Source: Enterococcus italicus DSM 15952 (lineage in GTDB: Bacteria; Bacillota; Bacilli; Lactobacillales; Enterococcaceae). From it: a stretch of 64,000 nucleotides of DNA. Below are positions 18,351 to 28,913 of the stretch, piece by piece (position 1 is the first letter of the stretch; the number at the start of each line of letters is the position of its first letter). The stretch is taken from NCBI RefSeq assembly GCF_000185365.1, contig NZ_GL622241.1:2148586-2212585 (forward strand). The letters run 5' to 3'. The notes below the pieces were generated by a model, which saw only the letters and a program-made list of their open reading frames with translations, was not told the DNA's origin and did no database searches. Made by a program: the position numbers and the translations under genes.

Positions 18351-18498
18351 TCATTTCCCTACTTTCTATTCTTTTTACGTATACAATTCATCATACGTTT
18401 TCTAACGATCATTTGCAAGTCACAGTTTCCTCCCAACAACTTTGTAAGTTGTATTCAGGCCTTAATTTGCTATACTTAATGGTAATAGGAGGAAAGTT

Positions 18499-19209
18499 AT
18501 GAAATCAAATCGCGAAATCAAAAAACAGGCCAAGGAACTGTTGGCCGGACGCTGGGGAAGTGCTATTTTATTAAATCTTGTCCCCACCTTGTTAGTTATT
18601 GTAGTCTTTGTTTTGATCGGTATCCCTAGTATCTGGGCTTTATCGTCCATAACTCAGGATACAAGCACCACTATATTAACGAACGTCAGCAGTGACAATG
18701 ATCCAAATTATATGGTCACACTAGGTGCCAATATTATCGGAACATTATTTAGCACCGCCATTACGTGGACATTTTTAGACTTATTGCGTGGAACAAAGCA
18801 AAAAATCAATCCACTTTCGGATGCCTTTCGTGCATTTCAATCACCATTTTTATTGGCTGTCGTTATTATCTGTATTCTAATCAGTATTTTCCAATCACTC
18901 TGGTTCCTTTTATTTGTTATTCCTGGAATTATTAAAGGGTATTCGTATTCACAATCGTATACCATTTTTTATGACACGTATCAACACACCGGTGAAAAGA
19001 TGGGCTATTTGGATAGTATCACGGCAAGTCGTCGACTAATGAACGGCTACAAAATGCAATTATTTTTATTAGATTTAAGCTTTATCGGCTGGCATATTTT
19101 GTGCCTATTCACCGCAGGAATCGGCTACTTATGGTTAACACCGTATATTGCAGCTAGCCATACCGCATTTTATGATAGCTTACCAAAAGAAGAAGCACTG
19201 GTTTTCTAA
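18499..19209 (+). CDS. DUF975 family membrane protein
   Basis: 236 residues. Begins with the conserved KSNREIKKQAKELLAGRWG motif of DUF975, then several membrane segments (about 20-45, 70-95, 112-142 and 180-210). Function is unknown in the family. AGGAGG lies seven bases before the ATG. A likely promoter (TTGTAT, 16 bases, TATACT) ends about 25 bases upstream. It is the only rightward gene here and converges on the broken P-type ATPase, sharing a bidirectional terminator. Confidence 0.85.
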   Translation: MKSNREIKKQAKELLAGRWGSAILLNLVPTLLVIVVFVLIGIPSIWALSSITQDTSTTILTNVSSDNDPNYMVTLGANIIGTLFSTAITWTFLDLLRGTKQKINPLSDAFRAFQSPFLLAVVIICILISIFQSLWFLLFVIPGIIKGYSYSQSYTIFYDTYQHTGEKMGYLDSITASRRLMNGYKMQLFLLDLSFIGWHILCLFTAGIGYLWLTPYIAASHTAFYDSLPKEEALVF

Positions 19210-19299
19210 TATCAAAATAGAGTCGAGCAATAGGATCGGAATGTTCGAACAGTGATTTGTAAGAAGAAACGAATACATTTTGACAAAGAGCAAAAAAGA

Positions 19300-19362
19300 G
19301 CAAAAAAAACCAGAACGTCCAGAAGTTTGAGTACCAACTTCTGGACGTTCTGGTTTTTTTGC
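19300..19362. terminator. Bidirectional terminator (hairpin family 1)
   Basis: Perfect 27-bp arms from GCAAAAAAAACCAGAACG (19300) to a loop at 19328-19335, then the complement to 19362. A- and T-runs within the arms serve both strands. It is the most perfect member of the family in the window. Confidence 0.88.
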
Positions 19363-19385
19363 TTGTAGCTGACTGTCTCGCCAGT

Positions 19386-21895
19386 TTACTCTTCATCTGG
19401 TAAACGGTGGAATTTAATTAATTCATTAATGGCAACCGGAATTATCGATAATGCAATCGCCAATAACCAATGATTAAAGCTGATTCGTACCAAGCTAAAT
19501 AATTCTTGCGTAATTGGTAGAATCGCGATAACAGTCGTAATGACAATGGCCAAAATAGCCATTTCAAAGAGTGATTTGTTTGATTCAAGTTTTACTTTAA
19601 AGATAGAACGATCACTTCGAACATTAAAGACGTGGATAATCGATGAATATGCCAATACTAAAAAGGCAACTGTTTGACCGACTTCATGGCTTGCCTCTAC
19701 CCAGGGACTAATTGAATTCACAAATGTTCCTAAGTAATACCCAATCAAGGTAACTACCGTAAAAATTGACGCGTTCACGCCAATTTTTTGCCAGAGCCCA
19801 CGTGAAAAGATGCTCTCGCTTGGTGCAATCGGATCTTCATTCATGATTCCTTTTTCAGCTGGTTCTTTTCCTAATGCAAAACCTGGCAAGCCATCCGCTA
19901 CGACATTGACAAATAGCAATTGCACCGCGGTAAATGGTGCCCCCCAGCCAAATAGTATCGCTAACAACACAATAAAAATCTCAGAAATGTTACAGCTCAA
20001 AAGGAAATTGACTGCCTTACGAATATTTTGATAGACGGTACGCCCTTGTGCAATGGCATCGACAATCGTAGCAAAATTGTCATCAGTCAAGACCATATCC
20101 GTTGCCACGCTTTGACAATTCTGATTTTGTCTTCAGGTGTCACGCGCGCATAGACTGATAGTTGTTTGACTTTTGTATCTAGTTCTTCTTCAGACAATTC
20201 ACGTAGCTGTGCGCCGGTCATTGCTTCACTGGCTTTTGATAAAATACCTAGCTCTTTGGCAATTGTGCTTGCTGTTACAACGTGGTCACCAGTAATCATG
20301 ACTGTCTTTATCCCTGCATGCTTGGCACGTGCAATCGCCCCTTTACTTTCCGGACGTGGTGGATCAATCATACCGACCAAGCCTAAGAGATGCAGATCTT
20401 TTTCCAGAAATGCTGATGTCAGCTCAGTCGGCTCTTCATCAAATGTCCGGAAGCCGACTGCAATAACGCGTAAGGCTTTTTTCCCAAAGCGATCATTGAC
20501 GACAGCGGCTTGCTCCACATCACCATAGCGGAAGCGTGGCATCAAGACATCAAAGGCGCCTTTGGTCACAGATAGATACTTCTTGCCATGCTTATGAATC
20601 GTTGTCATCATTTTCCGCTCTGAATCAAACGGAAGCTCTCCAATTCGGACATAGGACTCATCTAATTCTTTTTTAGTATGGTAATTTTCTTCTAATGAAC
20701 GAACAATGGCTACCTCGGTCGGGTTCCCTTTGTAGCTTTTTTCATCGCCCGGCTCGATAATAACATCTGTACATAGTGACGCAAGCTTCAACACTTCGAT
20801 GGCTTCTTCTGTCATCGCATCTTCCGCATCTACGACCTCATCACCATGGCGCCAAATACGACGGACAGTCATTTTATTTTGCGTTAATGTCCCGGTCTTG
20901 TCTGAACAAATCACACTCGTTGATCCTAGTGTCTCTACAGCAGGCAAGCGACGAATGATTGCATGTTTTTTGGCCATTTTTTGGACACCAAAAGCCAATG
21001 CTAGTGTAACAATTACCATTAGTGTTTCCGGAACTGCGGCTACTGCTAGTGATACAGCAGTCATAAATAGTTCTAAGACTGGTTCTTCTTGTAAATAACC
21101 AATCAAAAAGACAATCGCAGCGGCACCAATTGCAACAAAACTAATTCGTTTGCCTAATTGATTTAATCTTTTTTGCAAAGGTGTAGCGGTTTGCTTCGTG
21201 TCATTTAAGAGACTTGCTACTTTCCCCATCTCAGTCTGCATGCCTGTCGCCGTCACGATCGCTCTTGCACGACCATTAACGACAGTACAGCCTTTGAATA
21301 CCATATTTAGCTGATCGCCGAGACTCTCGTCTTCCGTCGTCATAAAGTCAGCATTTTTTTCAACAGGTTCGCTTTCCCCGGTTAACGCAGACTCTTCAAC
21401 ACGGAGTTGGGAAGTTTGAGTTAGCCGAGCATCAGCGACGATCATTGAGCCATTTTCCAGAACAAGTATGTCCCCAACGACAACTTCTTCTGCATCTATC
21501 TCAGTGACGTGGCCATCCCTCAAAACAGACGTAACTTGCTTATTCATATCTTGCAAGGCTGCAAGTGCTTTTTCCGCATTTCCTTCTTGGACAATTGCTA
21601 ACACTGAATTAATCACGACAATGGCGATAATTAATAACCCTTCAAATAAATCCCCATGTTCCGTCGATACCGCTGTGTAAAAAGAAATTGCGGCGGCAAC
21701 TAATAAAATAATCGTAGTAAAGTCCGATAAGCTATGCAAAATCTTACTAATTAATGACTCGCTGGGCGCTTGTTCAAATTGATTGCGTCCATTTTCTTGC
21801 AAACGATTCGCCACCTCTTGCGATGTCAACCCATTCTCCATCGATGTTTGCTGCTCTTTGGCGAGTTGCGCGTAATCTTTCTTGTATGCTTCCAT
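19386..21895 (-). pseudogene. P-type cation (Ca2+-type) ATPase, disrupted by an internal deletion
   Basis: Two frames, 20087-21895 (602 residues) and 19386-20108 (240 residues), together make a P2A-type ATPase lacking one piece. Present: actuator motif TGES (172-175), membrane helix M4 with PETL (289-292; PEGL is usual), phosphorylation motif DKTGTL (D332), nucleotide-binding domain, and a C-terminal half with M5-M10. The first frame runs KIRIVKAW and ends RIWS; the second resumes at ATDMVLTDDNFATIV. The roughly 40 residues normally between them, holding the essential TGDGVNDAP hinge, are missing and the frame is shifted. AAAGCGTGGCA at the junction fits both flanks, suggesting deletion between direct repeats. 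No active pump can be made from this sequence. Confidence 0.88.
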
Positions 21896-22036
21896 TCCAT
21901 TCCTCCTATACTATTGACATGCAATTTAACTATAGCATGATTGTTTTATCGGATTCAATGAATACCCCTTGTTAAATCGAAACGTTTACGTTTTTTTAGA
22001 AAATTGGTGACTTTTTTCACTTTCGTTACGAAAAAA

Positions 22037-22069
22037 CGTCCATCCCGAAAAATTCTCTCGAGACGGACG
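22037..22069 (-). terminator. queA terminator
   Basis: Arms CGTCCATCCCGA and TCGAGACGGACG pair with G-U and one mismatch; six T follow on the minus strand. Confidence 0.65.
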
Positions 22070-22076
22070 GTATGAT

Positions 22077-23108
22077 TTATTTTACAAACATGGCATCGCC
22101 AAAGCTAAAGAAGCGATACTTCTCATCAATGGCATGTTGGTATGCTTCTAATACAAACTCTCGACCCGCAAAGGCACTAACAAGCATTACCAATGTCGAT
22201 TTCGGCAAATGAAAATTAGTCGAGAAGGCATCGACTAGTTTAAATTGGTAGCCTGGCTTAATGAAGATATTTGTCCAACCACTGTCTGCTTGAATGGCTC
22301 CATCAAACTTCGTGCCAATCGTTTCTAGCGTGCGAATCGATGTAGTACCGACTGCCACGATTCTTCCGCCTGCGTCACGTACAGCAGTTAGCTCATCCGC
22401 AGCTTCTTGTGTCAGACGGTAAAACTCACTATGCATCTCATGCTCAGCAATATTGTCGACACTGACTGGGCGAAACGTCCCTAAACCAACATGTAGTGTC
22501 AAGTAGACCAAATGCACACCTTTTGCTTGAATTTTTTCTAATAGTTCTTTCGTGAAATGAAGGCCCGCAGTCGGTGCGGCAGCTGAACCGTTTTCTTTGG
22601 CATACACCGTCTGGTATCGCTCTGGATCTTCCAGACGTTCTTTAATGTATGGCGGCAATGGCATCTCGCCTAGTGATTCCAAAATTTCTAAAAAGATGCC
22701 CTCATATACAAAGCGAATCATCCGTCCGCCATGATCCAATTCTTCTTCTACAATTGCTTTTAAGCGACCATCACCAAATGTAATTTCTGTGCCGACTTTG
22801 GCACGTTTGGCTGGTTTGATGAGTGTCTCCCACGTATCTCCCTCGGTATTATTTAAAAGCAATAGTTCTAAATGAGCACCCGTCTCTTCTTTCACGCCAT
22901 ACAAACGAGCTGGTAGTACCCGCGTGTTATTCATAACCAACGCATCACCAGCGTTTAGCTCATCAATAATTTCATAAAAGTGCTTATCCGCCATTTCTTT
23001 CGTTTTGCGATCCAAAACTAATAAACGAGAACTTGCTCGGTCAGTCAAAGGGGTCTGTGCAATCAATTCCTCTGGTAAATCAAAATCAAAATCTTCTGTT
23101 GTTAACAT
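22077..23108 (-). CDS. queA: S-adenosylmethionine:tRNA ribosyltransferase-isomerase
   Basis: 343 residues. Transfers and rearranges the ribose of SAM onto preQ1-34 in tRNA to give epoxyqueuosine. The N-terminal [14 protein letters not shown] (7-20), ARLYG, the [10 protein letters not shown] motif (about 182-191), the [11 protein letters not shown] motif and the C-terminal LLVSAFAG-like helix ([12 protein letters not shown]) are characteristic. AAGGAG lies upstream of the ATG. Monocistronic with its own terminator. With tgt it forms the late queuosine pathway. Confidence 0.97.
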   Translation of the reverse strand: MLTTEDFDFDLPEELIAQTPLTDRASSRLLVLDRKTKEMADKHFYEIIDELNAGDALVMNNTRVLPARLYGVKEETGAHLELLLLNNTEGDTWETLIKPAKRAKVGTEITFGDGRLKAIVEEELDHGGRMIRFVYEGIFLEILESLGEMPLPPYIKERLEDPERYQTVYAKENGSAAAPTAGLHFTKELLEKIQAKGVHLVYLTLHVGLGTFRPVSVDNIAEHEMHSEFYRLTQEAADELTAVRDAGGRIVAVGTTSIRTLETIGTKFDGAIQADSGWTNIFIKPGYQFKLVDAFSTNFHLPKSTLVMLVSAFAGREFVLEAYQHAIDEKYRFFSFGDAMFVK

Positions 23109-23241
23109 TCGTTCTCTCTCCTTACTTTCTTGCTCTTTTATTTTAGCATGTTTTGTGGGCCAAAAAGGACTTAAAGCATAAATAATTTAGCTCTAATCAT
23201 TCCATATAAACCGTGACATAAAATGAGACGTTTTGACCAAA

Positions 23242-23288
23242 AACCAAAAATCCAAAAGTTTAAGAAACAACTTTCGGATTTTCTGGTC
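23242..23288 (-). terminator. Terminator of the YhgE gene (hairpin family 1)
   Basis: CCAAAAATCCAAAAGTT pairs with AACTTTCGGATTTTCTGG with a few wobble pairs, flanked by A/T tracts. Confidence 0.65.
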
Positions 23289-23349
23289 TGTTTACTTATT
23301 GCCGAACATTCAGTATCTTACGAATGATTCATCGTGACGCACCCATTTT

Positions 23350-26067
23350 TTAATGGAAGAGATGGCTTTGTTTTGCTCGTTCGCTCATCCGTTTTTGCAA
23401 GTCAGTAACCTTTGGAAATAGATAGATACCGACTGCAGCAAAGCCTACGAACATACAAACTAAAAAGATCAAATCTTGCCAAGCATTCGCCCAATAAATG
23501 CCACCCGCCGATTCACGCAATAGATTCACAGCATACGTAAATGGTAAGAGTGGATTAATCATCTGGAAGAACTTTCCGGATACTTGGATAGGATAGTTCC
23601 CGCCACCACCAGAAATAGAGAGCACGAGAATAATGATTCCGATTCCCTTACCGATATTACCAAACATGGCGACGAGTACATAAATGATCATCATAAAGCT
23701 CAGCGCCACTAAGACCGCAAAGAATACACTCCACGCTGGCTGTCTCACATCTACACCAAGTAAGAAATAATTTCCGAGTGTCACGATCAACGCTTGCCCA
23801 ATCGCCATTGTCAAAAACGTCAACATACGAGCAATAAATGTTTCTCGCTTGGTGAATTGATTCTTTTGTTTGTCATTGAGGAAGTAACCCGTTGTTGCCA
23901 CACTCGAGAAGAGCAACGCGCCGACCCAAAGACAAAGAGCCGTGTAAAATGGTGTACTAGCCGAACCATTATTGGCAATCGGGTACATCGTAGTTGTTTT
24001 TAGATCGACCGGATTGGTAAAGAAGTCACTTTCTTTTTGAATGTCTTGCTTCATTAATTTAATGACTTGACCTAAATCAATGGTCTCTTCTCCCTTACGG
24101 ATTGCTTCGGCTGCTTTATGAATTCCTGCTTGAATAGAAGGCCAGTCATTTTGAATGAGGTCGTCTGCTAAATTCAATGCCTTTTCTACGTCAGGGAATT
24201 TTTCATTCATCAAGGCCAGCGTTGAGGTCAAATCATTACGTACCGAAGACCAATCGTTTTTCATAAAGTTCGCTGCGAGCTGCAGCTTTTCAGCTACTGT
24301 CGGCAATTCATTGTTGTAAAGATCTGCCCCCTTATTGATGGCATCGACAATTTGCGTCATATGGCCATTTAATAAGGTATTCGCATCTGAAAGTTCTTGA
24401 CGAATCGCTGGTAGCTGCGCTTGATACTTCTCTAAGATACTGATGGCATTTTTCACCGTGCCATGAGTGGCAGTTAGTAATGATTCAAGTTGTTCAAAAT
24501 TCACTTGTGACATCAACGAAGAGGCAGTCGTTAAGGTATCAATTAACTGATTGACAATTGTCGTGATAGAATCGCCGACATTTAAGGCTTTGACATTGGT
24601 AATTGTTGTTTGGACAGCACCGGCTGCTTGATTAGCTGAAGTTAACAGTGCAGAAATATCTGTTTTGATTTGATCAAACTCACCATTTTTAGCCTGTTCT
24701 GCTAAGCTTGTCGCTCGTGTAGCAAGATCACTCACTGTCTGTTCTACTGTTTTTAGCTGCTGAATCACACTATCAAGAGCGGTACTACCTGTCGCCTGCT
24801 GCAAATTCTCTAAGAGTGTAATTACAGAATTAAGGAGTGTCGCTTGAGTGTTAAAGTGTGCGGCCAATGCTTCTAGCAAGGTCACAACTTGCTGTTTCTC
24901 CGCATCGGTCAATTCATTTTTATCCAATAAGGTTTGTAAATCACTGGTAGTTGTTTGGACATCGCCTGCCGCTTGCGAGATAGCATCTAGCGTAGTATCC
25001 ACTGAGGTAATAATAGTCGGCAAGGCCGTTTGCAACTGCTTGGCAAAGGCTAGGACAGATTCCGAGGTACCAGATGCCTGACTGCCTAATTTTTCAATCT
25101 CTGGCCAGAGTGATTGGACTTTCTCGATAATCGCTAAGCCTTCTTTCGCTTCTGACACCCCTTGATTCATCGTCTGTTCTACTGATGAAAAGTCCTCATT
25201 GATTTCAGCTAGTTGATTTCCAGCCGCTTGCAATTCTGGAATTTTCTCTTGGAGTGTCAAAATAACCGCCGCTTGTTTTTCCAGCTCTGGCATTTTATCA
25301 TTCAATGCGATAATTTTTTCACCTAAGGCATCCACTTCTGGCAAGTAACTACTAAATTCATTGGCTTTTGCGAGCTTTTCTTTCATCTCAGGTAACTTAT
25401 CATGAAGTGTGACAATTTCTTCAAGATACCCATTAATTTCAGTCGCGTGTTCATCCGTTGTCAAAATCAGATTTTTCACTTTGTTAATCGAGACTAAGTT
25501 TGCTTCAATATCATACCCGACATCCTTTAGGGCTGTAAATAAGGTCGTAGTCGCAGTACTTATAAAGTTTTCAGCGACTTGGTCTTTTAAGCTATTTGCA
25601 CCTTTATCGGTAATTTTTGGTGCAATGGCATTAATTTTTTCATTAAAATAATAATCAATTTGAGGTTTTTTGATTTCCCCTTTCGTAAAACTGATTAAAT
25701 CTTCAGAGAAGTCTTTCGGAATATAAATACCAGCATAATACTTACCTGATTTCACTCCTTCTGTAACAGCTTTTTTGGATTTTACAAAGCGCCATCCTAG
25801 TTGATCATTTTTCTTTAATTTCTTTAATACTTCTTGGCCGACTTCAATTTTTTTATCATTCAGCGTCGTACCGACATCATCACTATAGATGGCGATTGGA
25901 ATTTCGCCTGTATTCCCATATGGATCCCAAAGTGCTTTAATATTAAACCACGCATAAAGTGATGGTAAGATCATCAATGCTACGATTAAAAAAGTAGCTA
26001 ATGGAATTTTAAAAATTCGTTGCCAATCCAACTTATATAAATAGAAAATACGTTTTATTTTTTTCAC
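23350..26067 (-). CDS. YhgE/Pip domain membrane protein
   Basis: 905 residues. The N-terminal cytoplasmic tip and membrane segment (about 15-40) lead into the conserved YhgE/Pip domain with ALWDPYGNTGEIPIAIYSDD. A roughly 500-residue helical region (about 180-680) rich in repeated Leu/Gln/Thr heptads follows, then six C-terminal membrane segments of ABC-2-like type (about 710-890). Proteins of this family include the phage infection protein Pip of lactococci, a surface receptor needed for adsorption of some phages. Physiological function is unclear. Single leftward gene with its own hairpin terminator. The 220 bases upstream hold the proC terminator and the putative promoter. Confidence 0.9.
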   Translation of the reverse strand: MKKIKRIFYLYKLDWQRIFKIPLATFLIVALMILPSLYAWFNIKALWDPYGNTGEIPIAIYSDDVGTTLNDKKIEVGQEVLKKLKKNDQLGWRFVKSKKAVTEGVKSGKYYAGIYIPKDFSEDLISFTKGEIKKPQIDYYFNEKINAIAPKITDKGANSLKDQVAENFISTATTTLFTALKDVGYDIEANLVSINKVKNLILTTDEHATEINGYLEEIVTLHDKLPEMKEKLAKANEFSSYLPEVDALGEKIIALNDKMPELEKQAAVILTLQEKIPELQAAGNQLAEINEDFSSVEQTMNQGVSEAKEGLAIIEKVQSLWPEIEKLGSQASGTSESVLAFAKQLQTALPTIITSVDTTLDAISQAAGDVQTTTSDLQTLLDKNELTDAEKQQVVTLLEALAAHFNTQATLLNSVITLLENLQQATGSTALDSVIQQLKTVEQTVSDLATRATSLAEQAKNGEFDQIKTDISALLTSANQAAGAVQTTITNVKALNVGDSITTIVNQLIDTLTTASSLMSQVNFEQLESLLTATHGTVKNAISILEKYQAQLPAIRQELSDANTLLNGHMTQIVDAINKGADLYNNELPTVAEKLQLAANFMKNDWSSVRNDLTSTLALMNEKFPDVEKALNLADDLIQNDWPSIQAGIHKAAEAIRKGEETIDLGQVIKLMKQDIQKESDFFTNPVDLKTTTMYPIANNGSASTPFYTALCLWVGALLFSSVATTGYFLNDKQKNQFTKRETFIARMLTFLTMAIGQALIVTLGNYFLLGVDVRQPAWSVFFAVLVALSFMMIIYVLVAMFGNIGKGIGIIILVLSISGGGGNYPIQVSGKFFQMINPLLPFTYAVNLLRESAGGIYWANAWQDLIFLVCMFVGFAAVGIYLFPKVTDLQKRMSERAKQSHLFH

Positions 26068-26195
26068 TTTCTCACCTGCTTTTTTTCAGTCGCTTGCTAC
26101 TGTATCATATTTTCAAGCTCTGTTTCGACTTTTTTGCTCTCCCATACAGACACTTACTACGATTTGTCTAATAACACAGATTCTTACGTAAAAAA

Positions 26196-26274
26196 TCCAA
26201 TGAAAAAGATTCTTGTTACTAGTTTATCATGCCTCACGGCGACAAGTTAGTAGCGAGCCTTCTCTTTCACTGGA
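26196..26274 (-). terminator. proC operon terminator
   Basis: A long imperfect stem with ends TCCAATGAAA and TTTCACTGGA, inner arms TTACTAG and TTAGTAG, and a T-run on the minus strand after it. It closes the acpS-alr-mazF-orf103-proC operon. Confidence 0.65.
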
Positions 26275-26287
26275 TGTTAACCGTTGT

Positions 26288-27088
26288 TTAGTTGGACATA
26301 GCTGCATTTTTCTGAGCGGCCGTACGGACGGCCTTGATAGTAGCTGCTCGAAATTGACTTTCTTCTAATGATTGCACTGCTGCAATCGTCGTACCGCCAG
26401 GCGAGCAGACCATATCTTTTAATTCACCTGGGTGTTTGCCTGTTTCTAATACCATTTTCGCCGATCCTAAGACCGTCTGTGCAGCAAATTCATAGGCTTG
26501 CTTACGTGGCATTCCCTCGGCAACTGCCCCATCAGCTAGTGCCTCAATGAATAGATAGACATATGCTGGCGCTGACCCACTGACACCGACCACTGCATCC
26601 ATCATAGATTCTGGTACGACTTCTGATTTTCCAAAACTGTCAACTACTGTATGAACTTCTTCCAACACATCAGCCGTCACTTCTTTTGAAGAAGAGATAC
26701 TACTCATACCTGCTCCCACCATAGCTGGTGTATTAGGCATCACGCGAATCACTGGATTACTAATTGTTGCTTGAATTTGTGCAATAGTCACACCTGCTGC
26801 AATCGATACGATGACTTGAGTGGGTCTAAGATGATCTTTCATTTGCTCGATTACTTGGGGCACGATTGGTGGCTTGACTGCCAAAATAATTACCTCCACT
26901 TCAGCTAAAAAAGTAGCCAAATCCAACTGAGGAGTAACCTGATATGTATGAACGACTTTTTCTAAAGTGGGTGCGTACCGATGATTGTATACTTGAATTT
27001 CTTCCGGTGCACATAATTGGGACGCTATAATACCTTGAATCATCGCTTGGGCCATATTACCGGCACCGATGAACCCTATTTTCTTCAT
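26288..27088 (-). CDS. proC: Pyrroline-5-carboxylate reductase
   Basis: 266 residues from the ATG at 27088, which has GGAGGAA seven bases upstream; the open frame continues upstream only over another gene. It opens with the Rossmann motif [16 protein letters not shown], carries AVKP around residue 70, and has the C-terminal dimerisation helices with SPGGTTIAAV. It reduces pyrroline-5-carboxylate to proline using NAD(P)H. proB and proA are not nearby, so it may serve recycling of P5C as well as synthesis. Start and upstream orf103 stop overlap as ATGA. Confidence 0.95.
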   Translation of the reverse strand: MKKIGFIGAGNMAQAMIQGIIASQLCAPEEIQVYNHRYAPTLEKVVHTYQVTPQLDLATFLAEVEVIILAVKPPIVPQVIEQMKDHLRPTQVIVSIAAGVTIAQIQATISNPVIRVMPNTPAMVGAGMSSISSSKEVTADVLEEVHTVVDSFGKSEVVPESMMDAVVGVSGSAPAYVYLFIEALADGAVAEGMPRKQAYEFAAQTVLGSAKMVLETGKHPGELKDMVCSPGGTTIAAVQSLEESQFRAATIKAVRTAAQKNAAMSN

Positions 27089-27396
27089 GCTTGTTCCTCC
27101 GATTCCGTAAATGATTGTACGCTGTTCTCTTTTATGATTAAGTAGCCACGCTGAGGTGGTCGCATCTGAGTAAATTGCTGAAAGGATAGGAGCAATTGCC
27201 ACTCTTTATCTCCTTGTTGGAAGACACCGACATAAGTGACCACATCTGTCTCTTCTTTTTTTAAAAGTTGTGTCAACAAACAGTACCCAATCGGTATGCC
27301 TCGTTTTGTGCACAATTGCTGGCTTTTCTTTCGTAGAAAATAAACAAAGAAAAACAGGGTAATCAAAACAATACTATAGCCTACTAATTGACTCAT
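27085..27396 (-). CDS. Small single-pass membrane protein of unknown function
   Basis: 103 residues. One N-terminal membrane segment (about 5-21), a short basic stretch ([11 protein letters not shown]), then a roughly 75-residue cytoplasmic beta-rich domain with no family I recognise. The frame overlaps mazF upstream by 4 bases and proC downstream by 4 bases, so it is certainly translated within this operon if the operon is expressed. Its constant position after mazF could mean a role in controlling the toxin, but nothing in the sequence resembles MazE. Confidence 0.75.
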   Translation of the reverse strand: MSQLVGYSIVLITLFFFVYFLRKKSQQLCTKRGIPIGYCLLTQLLKKEETDVVTYVGVFQQGDKEWQLLLSFQQFTQMRPPQRGYLIIKENSVQSFTESEEQA

Positions 27397-27767
27397 TTAG
27401 GCAACAATCCATTCTCCGATACTTTGATATCAATCCCTACACTTACTTTGATTGCTTTTTCGACTTCAATCATTTTTTCTTCATCAATGCGATAAATTTT
27501 ATCCTTTAATCGCGACTTGTCAATTGTGCGAATCTGCTCTGTCAAAATCACGGAATCCCGTTCAAGACCCGATTTTGATGCCGGTAGTGAGATATGGGTC
27601 GGTAATTTTGGCTTAGAAATTTTTGCGGTAATCGCAACAACGATAACGGTCGGACTAAAGTGATTTCCTAAATTATTTTGAACGATTAATACTGGTCGAA
27701 CTCCCCCTTGTTCTGAACCAACAACTGGAGATAAATCTGCAAAGTATACATCTCTCCGTCTTATCAT
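27393..27767 (-). CDS. mazF: MazF/PemK family mRNA endoribonuclease
   Basis: 124 residues of the CcdB/MazF fold, closely resembling the Bacillus EndoA toxin: [20 protein letters not shown] at the N-terminus (RNase arginine region), a PTVIVVAIT strand, and [19 protein letters not shown]. Such enzymes cut mRNA at short specific sites. Key residues of the family are intact, so activity is expected. No mazE-like antitoxin gene is present: alr ends only 17 bases upstream and orf103 overlaps downstream. In Bacillus the antitoxin lies between alr and the toxin. Confidence 0.92.
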   Translation of the reverse strand: MIRRRDVYFADLSPVVGSEQGGVRPVLIVQNNLGNHFSPTVIVVAITAKISKPKLPTHISLPASKSGLERDSVILTEQIRTIDKSRLKDKIYRIDEEKMIEVEKAIKVSVGIDIKVSENGLLPK

Positions 27768-27784
27768 ACTCTTCCCCCTATTAT

Positions 27785-28897
27785 TTACTCATATTCTCTT
27801 GGCAGTCGCTCAGATAATAAGCAAGCGACTTCATAATGAATCGTACCAATATAGCTTGCAATGTCTTGCAATGAGATAGTTTTGTCTCCATCTGTGCCGA
27901 TCAGTGTCACCGTCGTGCCTACTGGTATATCAGCGGGTAAGCGAATCATCAATTGATCCATGCAGACACGGCCGACTATTTCACAGAACTGGCCATTTAC
28001 TAACACATGAAATCCTTGTAACTTTCGGACATAGCCATCCGCATATCCAATCGGTACCGTTCCAATCCATTCATCCTGTGTTGTTTCATATGTATGACCA
28101 TAGCCAACACCGGATTCACTAGGTAATTGCTTGACCTGAACTAGCTGCGAGGTCAATGACAGTGCGGGCACTAATGAATAGCTCGGCTGAAGTGCATCTG
28201 AGGATGGATTCAGGCCATACATAGCTACACCATAGCGAACCAGATTCCCTAATGGCTCATGCCACAACTGAGTCGCGCTATTGGTGACGTGAATATACCG
28301 AGGAGCTTCTAATACAGCGATAGTCTCAAAGAAGCGTGCCTTTTGCTCTTGCCAATAGGTCGCATCTGCTTGGTCGGCTGTCGCAAAATGCGTGAATACG
28401 CCCTCTAGATAAAAGCCCTCTGCTTGCGCTAGTGACACCTCTGCTTGCTTGACCTCGCCTGAATCAATAAAGCCAATACGACCCATCCCTGTCTCAATCG
28501 CCAAATGGACAGCAATCGGCTCATCCCATGGGTTTTTAAGATAGGCTTGTTCGGCTTGTTTCAACCAGTCAGTTGAAGCGACTGGAATCGCCAATTGATA
28601 CTGACTGACAATCGGCAAGTATGCACAATCGACCAATCCTAAAATAAAAACAGGTAAAGTAATACCCGCCTCTCTTAATTCAATCCCTTCATCAATTGTT
28701 GCCACACAAAAACCAGCAACGCCTTCTTCTTCCGCAATTTTTGCTACTTGAACGGCACCATGTCCATAGCCATTTGCCTTTATTACTGCAAATAATGATT
28801 GATCTGCGGATAAATGCTCTTGAACAGTCCGTAAATTTTCACGAATGGCCTCTGTATGGATGGTAATCCGCGTGGGACGATAGATGGATTTCACCAT
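27785..28897 (-). CDS. alr: Alanine racemase
   Basis: 370-residue fold-type III PLP enzyme making D-alanine for peptidoglycan and teichoic acids. The PLP lysine is K40 in [11 protein letters not shown]. The catalytic tyrosine lies in VGYGHTYET near residue 265. The barrel plus C-terminal beta domain is of full length. It sits between acpS (16-base gap) and mazF (17-base gap). Its product feeds Ddl, encoded 5 kb upstream in the same direction. Confidence 0.96.
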   Translation of the reverse strand: MVKSIYRPTRITIHTEAIRENLRTVQEHLSADQSLFAVIKANGYGHGAVQVAKIAEEEGVAGFCVATIDEGIELREAGITLPVFILGLVDCAYLPIVSQYQLAIPVASTDWLKQAEQAYLKNPWDEPIAVHLAIETGMGRIGFIDSGEVKQAEVSLAQAEGFYLEGVFTHFATADQADATYWQEQKARFFETIAVLEAPRYIHVTNSATQLWHEPLGNLVRYGVAMYGLNPSSDALQPSYSLVPALSLTSQLVQVKQLPSESGVGYGHTYETTQDEWIGTVPIGYADGYVRKLQGFHVLVNGQFCEIVGRVCMDQLMIRLPADIPVGTTVTLIGTDGDKTISLQDIASYIGTIHYEVACLLSERLPREYE

Positions 28898-28913
28898 ACT
28901 CGTTACCTTCTTT

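Noticed and set aside
21978-21991. A cre-like site (TCGAAACGTTTACG) upstream of the P-type ATPase
   Set aside because: It matches only part of the CcpA consensus and lies before a broken gene, so the support is too weak.
23350-26067. YhgE/Pip protein as part of a type VII secretion locus
   Set aside because: YhgE-like proteins resemble EsaA, but no EssC, WXG100 or other type VII genes are adjacent.
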